DNA of 17,895 nucleotides from Candidatus Bipolaricaulota bacterium (GTDB lineage Bacteria; Bipolaricaulota; Bipolaricaulia; M55B111): positions 1-17,895 of the forward strand of contig JAGXLQ010000008.1 in NCBI GenBank assembly GCA_018334595.1, written 5' to 3'. Numbering within the stretch: position 1 is the first letter of the stretch; the number at the start of each line of letters is the position of its first letter. Of the stretch, positions 14,895 to 17,895 are shown piece after piece. The position numbers and the translations under genes were made by a program. Under the pieces are notes generated by a model, which did no database searches, was not told where the DNA came from, and saw nothing but the letters and a program-made list of their open reading frames with translations.

Positions 14895-15314
14895 ATCCTC
14901 ATGAAACAAACCTAGTTTCTAAACATAGTCAGTTGACGGGAAGATAACACCCTACCGGTAGTAGACTTCGGCGTAATTGTATTGCAGGTGGCGAAACCGT
15001 TCGTGGCCTGGAACAATAACCTCGGGGTGGGGGCCATACTTTCCCAAAAGAGGGGTAAACGAGAGACCCCCGCTTACGTAATCCCCACGCTGGATACCCT
15101 GACGACCTCAAAGATTACTTAAAAGAAAACTTTACAGGTTTCTGTCGGGTTGTGTCAACCTTTGTGTGTAAATTCGCCAGCTCCCTCATGATGGGAACTT
15201 AAACTTACACCTGGTTTGGCGTTCATTATTTGCCCGTGGTCTCTGGCGGGGTTCCCGGAGGGGGCCCAATCGTCGTCCGTAGAGAAAAAGGGACGAGAAT
15301 TGACATTTTCCTTC
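14895..15314. other. 420-base gap between converging genes
   Basis: This gap lies between the ends of two convergent genes, so it should hold transcript ends rather than promoters. No perfect hairpin with a T-tract was found; GGGGTTCCCGGAGGGGGCCC (15250-15269) is a G-rich tract with local self-complementarity. A plus-strand frame open from 14937 to 15120 encodes about 60 residues with no start codon and a doubtful likeness to RNase H-like polyprotein segments. It may be a remnant of a lost gene. Confidence 0.4.
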
Positions 15315-16220
15315 TCAACTTAGGGGTAAGTCGAATTGCATAAAGCGGTCGAAGAGAGGTGTCTTCCTGTATTGCAGGCTCTTTTCATGCAATCCTCCTT
15401 CTCCTACGCGGCGGGAGTCGACCAGCTCGAACTTTTCCAGCGGGTTCAGAACCACTCCCCGGTAGTAATGTTTAAGGGAGCTTTCATTTTTCCCTTTGAA
15501 CATTCGTTTAATTGTATGGATTATGAGCGGATTTATGAAATCTTCCTCTTCATGCCACTCGTTGTCAAATTTACTTAATTGGTAGAGCGTGTAGGGGATC
15601 GTCTCCTGGATTTCTGTCAGTCCTTCATCAGAGGAAGAGTAGGAAACGTTGAAATCCTTGAAGTAGCTTACAAAAAGATTTCTCATTAGATCGGCGGCAC
15701 GTCCCGGTTCAAGAAGGTTGATCGCCTTGGACGTCGGGTGAAACTGGCCTCCGGTGTACTCGAGGAGGTCTGCGTCCTCCAGTGAGACACGAAGAGTGTA
15801 CAAAGAACGAAAGTGTTCTTCATTTATCACTTCGTGGGATTTCCGTATGATGTATACCTGCAGCGGATCGAAATCCATACAATCCAGAAAGTCGGAGACT
15901 ACCCCACGCTTTAGGTGGCCTGCAGCCGTTGCGGGCAACCCACCTTCACTTCTAGCCGTTTCCAGGAGGATACGGCTATTGTTTACTATCCGCACGTCAT
16001 TAGCCTCGGCGTCGGAAAAATTGTTGTGAACGGTAATTGGGTTATCTGGACCGGGCCAGTCAGTATTGAGTAGCAGGAAGGCCTGACGGGGACTGAGACC
16101 TCCTAATTCATCTTGGGGAGTTGTGTCATATTCATACATCCGCCGTTGGACCGCGTCCTGGAGTTCTTCAAAAGATGCCACCTCTACGAACTCGTCCTCG
16201 TCGAAGATGTCTTCAAGCAA
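15315..16220 (-). CDS. Uncharacterised 301-residue protein
   Basis: A hypothetical protein, not assigned to a named family with certainty. Visible features: an acidic N-terminus (LEDIFDEDEF), GGLSPRQAFLLLNTDWPGPDNP (40-61), a region ILLETARSEGGLPATAAGHLKRGVVSDFLD (84-113) that looks like a helical winged-helix-like segment, LRVSLEDADLLEYTGGQFHPTSKAINLLEP (143-172), which reads like a second winged helix with its hairpin, and an aromatic-rich C-terminal half. The SPxQ...LL and GxLxR...L pattern recalls uncharacterised bacterial proteins that I associate with pRiA4b ORF-3-like proteins. That link is from memory. Start is TTG with GGGGAGGTGAT just upstream; the ATG three codons away is out of frame. 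It transcribes toward the acidic 200-residue gene. Confidence 0.7.
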   Translation of the reverse strand: MLEDIFDEDEFVEVASFEELQDAVQRRMYEYDTTPQDELGGLSPRQAFLLLNTDWPGPDNPITVHNNFSDAEANDVRIVNNSRILLETARSEGGLPATAAGHLKRGVVSDFLDCMDFDPLQVYIIRKSHEVINEEHFRSLYTLRVSLEDADLLEYTGGQFHPTSKAINLLEPGRAADLMRNLFVSYFKDFNVSYSSSDEGLTEIQETIPYTLYQLSKFDNEWHEEEDFINPLIIHTIKRMFKGKNESSLKHYYRGVVLNPLEKFELVDSRRVGEGGLHEKSLQYRKTPLFDRFMQFDLPLS

Positions 16221-16413
16221 AACATCACCTCCCCGCGTAACGGATCTTTGTTGAGCCTATATCATGGATAAAGGATCACAGGACGGGCGCGAATTAGCAA
16301 GTGGCGCGGGATAATTTACTGACCAGATTATATGGATTTCCGTATTCGCAATTTATCGATTATGTGTATCAGTATATTATTGCTGAACTGAATAATGCGG
16401 AAATATCAAAACC

Positions 16414-16821
16414 TCAGGGCCCTTCTCTGTCGTCCCTTCTATCTTTGTCCCAGAGAACTATACCGTCCTCTTCCATTCTTTTTACTACCTCTTTATTGTC
16501 TTCATATTCGTCCTCTCGATAGATGTGAGGCTCTAGTCCAGAAATACGAAGAGTATCTTTTACCAACAGGAAGGGGTCCCGATGTATTTTCCCACGATAG
16601 ACGACGAGAAGATCGATATCACTGGCTACCGTATAACTCCCCCTGGGGTAGGAACAAAAGAGGACGACTCTTGACAGGGGTAGCTTTGCCTCTAATTGAT
16701 TGAGTTTCCCTTTTATCAAAGAGATTCCTTCTTCCGTGAATATTATGGAGCTTTCGTTTTGTAATATATCGACCATGGCATCACTGGATTCTGGCTGCAC
16801 TGGTCGATGCGTAAATGTCAA
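16414..16821 (-). CDS. Solo nucleotidyltransferase-fold protein with altered GS motif
   Basis: A 135-residue protein of the minimal nucleotidyltransferase (MNT, pol-beta-like) superfamily. The signature normally written FGSxxRG...SDIDLLV is FCSYPRGSYTVASDIDLLVV here: Cys56 replaces the glycine that precedes Ser57, while the metal-binding Asp68 and Asp70 remain. The third acidic residue would fall near Glu97 or Glu103. Residues 28-50 form the usual preceding helix. No HEPN partner is adjacent on this strand. Start is TTG at 16821 with GGGTGA a few bases upstream; an internal ATG (residue 16) is an alternative. It is divergent from the HEPN/nucleotidyltransferase pair across a 165-base gap. Related proteins serve as antitoxins (for example by AMPylating HEPN toxins) or as antibiotic-modifying enzymes. 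With the altered motif the protein may be inactive or have changed specificity. Confidence 0.8.
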   Translation of the reverse strand: MTFTHRPVQPESSDAMVDILQNESSIIFTEEGISLIKGKLNQLEAKLPLSRVVLFCSYPRGSYTVASDIDLLVVYRGKIHRDPFLLVKDTLRISGLEPHIYREDEYEDNKEVVKRMEEDGIVLWDKDRRDDREGP

Positions 16822-16986
16822 AAGTCACCCACTTTTACTTTTCTCTGTACCTGAAATTTAACTTATGTTTCCCTATCGTTGCTCGACCTTCGGTCATTCA
16901 CTTATAATAAACCGTAAGACGTTGAAAATATTCTTCCAAATGACCGGCTTCACCTAGGTTAGAATAATATATTTCGGGGGTGTCTC
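16822..16986. promoter_or_regulatory. Divergent intergenic region between solo nucleotidyltransferase and HEPN gene
   Basis: This 165-base gap must contain both promoters. For the HEPN gene CACTTATAATAAACC (16909-16923) is a TATA-like box about 65-75 bases before the ATG; AATAATATATTT (16963-16974) is closer to a perfect TATA box but too near the start codon. GACCTTCGGTC (16886-16896) is a short 4-bp hairpin or symmetric site. Shared control of the two units is possible. Confidence 0.4.
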
Positions 16987-17391
16987 ATGCCTCAAAGGGC
17001 TATGGACTGGCTCGAACAGGCCAAAAAAGACCTCGAGCAGGCAAAGTCTTCAAAAGAGACTGAACATCACGAGTGGTCATGCTTTATATCCCAGCAGGCT
17101 TCGGAAAAGGCCGTAAAGGCACTTCACCTCAGTAAGGGACAGCAGGCGTGGGGTCACACGGTCGCAAAGCTATTGGGGGAGCTTCCGGAGGACGTCCGTC
17201 CTTATCAGGAGTTAATAGAGAAGGCGAGGGTGCTTGATAGTTTCTACGTGCCAACCCGCTACCCGAATGGACACCCGGAGGGTGCGCCGTTTGAACACTT
17301 TGGACCACTACAGAGTAAGGAGGCTATACAATATGCCAGTGAGATCATTGAATTCGTCAGTGATAAAATGGCCCGGAAAGAAGGAAGTTGA
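16987..17391 (+). CDS. HEPN domain protein (probable toxin or RNase of a HEPN/MNT pair)
   Basis: A 134-residue, mostly helical HEPN protein. Family landmarks: WLEQAKKDLEQAKSS (8-22), the SCFISQQASEKAVKALHL helix (31-48), WGHTVAKLLGELPED (55-69), and LDSFYVPTRYPNGHPEGAPFEHF (83-105), then SKEAIQYASEIIEFV. The RX4H pattern typical of active HEPN ribonucleases can be read as Arg91-His96 (RYPNGH), though in this subfamily it sits in a loop and its role is uncertain. ATG start with GGGGGTG upstream. The next gene, a minimal nucleotidyltransferase, overlaps it by 32 bases. Such pairs act as type VII-like toxin-antitoxin modules in which the transferase modifies the HEPN protein. Applying that here is by family, not proof. 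Confidence 0.88.
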   Translation: MPQRAMDWLEQAKKDLEQAKSSKETEHHEWSCFISQQASEKAVKALHLSKGQQAWGHTVAKLLGELPEDVRPYQELIEKARVLDSFYVPTRYPNGHPEGAPFEHFGPLQSKEAIQYASEIIEFVSDKMARKEGS

Positions 17392-17692
17392 GGGATCACT
17401 GAGAAGGTGGTCGGAGGGGGTACGAGAGGAGAAACCCTTAATTAAACTAGGTTACTTTGGTTCATACGCCAAGGGAAGTTGGGGTGTCGGTAGCGACCTG
17501 GACATAATCATCGTATTGGAGGAAATCGAGGAGCCATTCGAACTTAGAGGGGCAGGCTTCGACTGCTCAAGCATCCCGGTTTCAACTGATCTCTTGGTTT
17601 ATTCGCGAGAAGAATGGCAAAAGATGAAGGGAGAGAAAGGCGGGTTTTATCGCTCCCTGTCCGACGAAATAGTTTGGATTCAGGGCGACTAA
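17360..17692 (+). CDS. Minimal nucleotidyltransferase (MNT), partner of the HEPN protein
   Basis: A 110-residue nucleotidyltransferase with the intact signature FGSYAKGSWGVGSDLDIII: Gly34-Ser35 and metal-binding Asp46 and Asp48, with a third Asp at 78 in the strand STDLLVY. GTG at 17360 is chosen as start, since it gives the common MIKWPxKxEVE opening of HEPN-linked MNT proteins. An ATG at 17333 would add nine residues from inside the HEPN frame. The 32-base overlap with the HEPN gene implies tight coupling. Members such as MntA inactivate their HEPN toxin by transferring AMP to it, so antitoxin is the best guess. Confidence 0.87.
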   Translation: MIKWPGKKEVEGSLRRWSEGVREEKPLIKLGYFGSYAKGSWGVGSDLDIIIVLEEIEEPFELRGAGFDCSSIPVSTDLLVYSREEWQKMKGEKGGFYRSLSDEIVWIQGD

Positions 17693-17787
17693 TCCCATAT
17701 AGCCTAAACGGTTACCCATCCGGGTTAACCCAATATGTAACTGTCTCCAAGACCCTTCACTAAAATCATAACCTCATTATCAATTAA

Positions 17788-17895
17788 TATACCGCCTACT
17801 TAGAGTTTAGCTACGGTGGAAAAAATCACGAGACCCACTACATTCACCGTAGAGTCTTTTCCGGTCTTCAAGAACAAAAGATAACGAAAATGTCT
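17788..17895 (+). pseudogene. Decayed second copy of the SFFEL-tail acidic protein, cut by the window edge
   Basis: The frame from 17788 reads YTAYLEFSYGGKNHETH then YIHRRVFSGLQE, matching residues 136-164 of the protein at 14292-14894 with 18 identities in 29. At DNA level TTTTCCGGTCTTCAAGAAC (17857-17875) is shared exactly with 14766-14784. A stop codon at 17785-17787 precedes the match in frame, and likeness is lost after Gln-Glu (about 17875). No start or upstream part of the gene is seen between 17692 and 17788, so this is a fragment, unless it continues after a frameshift beyond the edge. Confidence 0.7.

Noticed and set aside
16301..16522. A 73-residue plus-strand frame whose first 38 residues look protein-like
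   Set aside because: The second half is a serine/leucine-rich shadow of the minus-strand nucleotidyltransferase gene and there is no good ribosome binding site.

Overview
The window looks like a piece of an archaeal genome, probably a peptide-using heterotroph from an uncultivated euryarchaeal-type lineage. Evidence: two tandem PurP-type ATP-grasp genes (a purine-biosynthesis family that is essentially archaeal); ribosome binding sites of the GGAGGTGA type often followed by GTG or TTG starts; AT-rich TATA-like boxes about 45-50 bases upstream of two genes, with no convincing bacterial -35/-10 pairs; and many acidic proteins. The lineage itself cannot be fixed from the sequence alone. Some cargo (a long-type NAD synthetase remnant, an IclR regulator, an HpaI-type aldolase) has a bacterial flavour and suggests gene exchange.

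Bases 1-7337 (+ strand) form a peptide/amino-acid utilisation block: the 3' part of an M20 metallo-hydrolase, an M14 zinc carboxypeptidase, an ABC peptide/nickel/opine-type binding protein, two permeases (DppB/DppC type), an IclR-family regulator and an HpcH/HpaI-type aldolase. A perfect 13-bp hairpin followed by TTTT separates the binding protein from the permeases. No ABC ATPase genes accompany the permeases.

Bases 7408-9873 (- strand) hold a secreted nucleoside hydrolase followed, after a second perfect 13-bp hairpin with TTTT, by a branched-chain-type ABC binding protein wrecked by at least three frameshifts and an apparent deletion. Bases 9983-10901 (+) hold a truncated NAD synthetase lacking its glutaminase domain and with an altered ATP-binding motif.

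Bases 10934-13047 (- strand) are a two-gene operon of PurP paralogs joined by a GTGA start/stop overlap. The downstream copy keeps the glycine-rich ATP loop. The upstream copy has lost it.

Bases 13.5-17.9 kb look like an accessory island: a pRiA4b ORF-3-like protein, a 200-residue acidic protein of an uncharacterised family plus a decayed second copy at the right edge, a 301-residue uncharacterised protein, a solo nucleotidyltransferase-fold protein with an altered active-site glycine, and a HEPN/nucleotidyltransferase pair of toxin-antitoxin type. This is the part most likely to hold something undescribed. No rRNA, tRNA, CRISPR array or insertion sequence was recognised.
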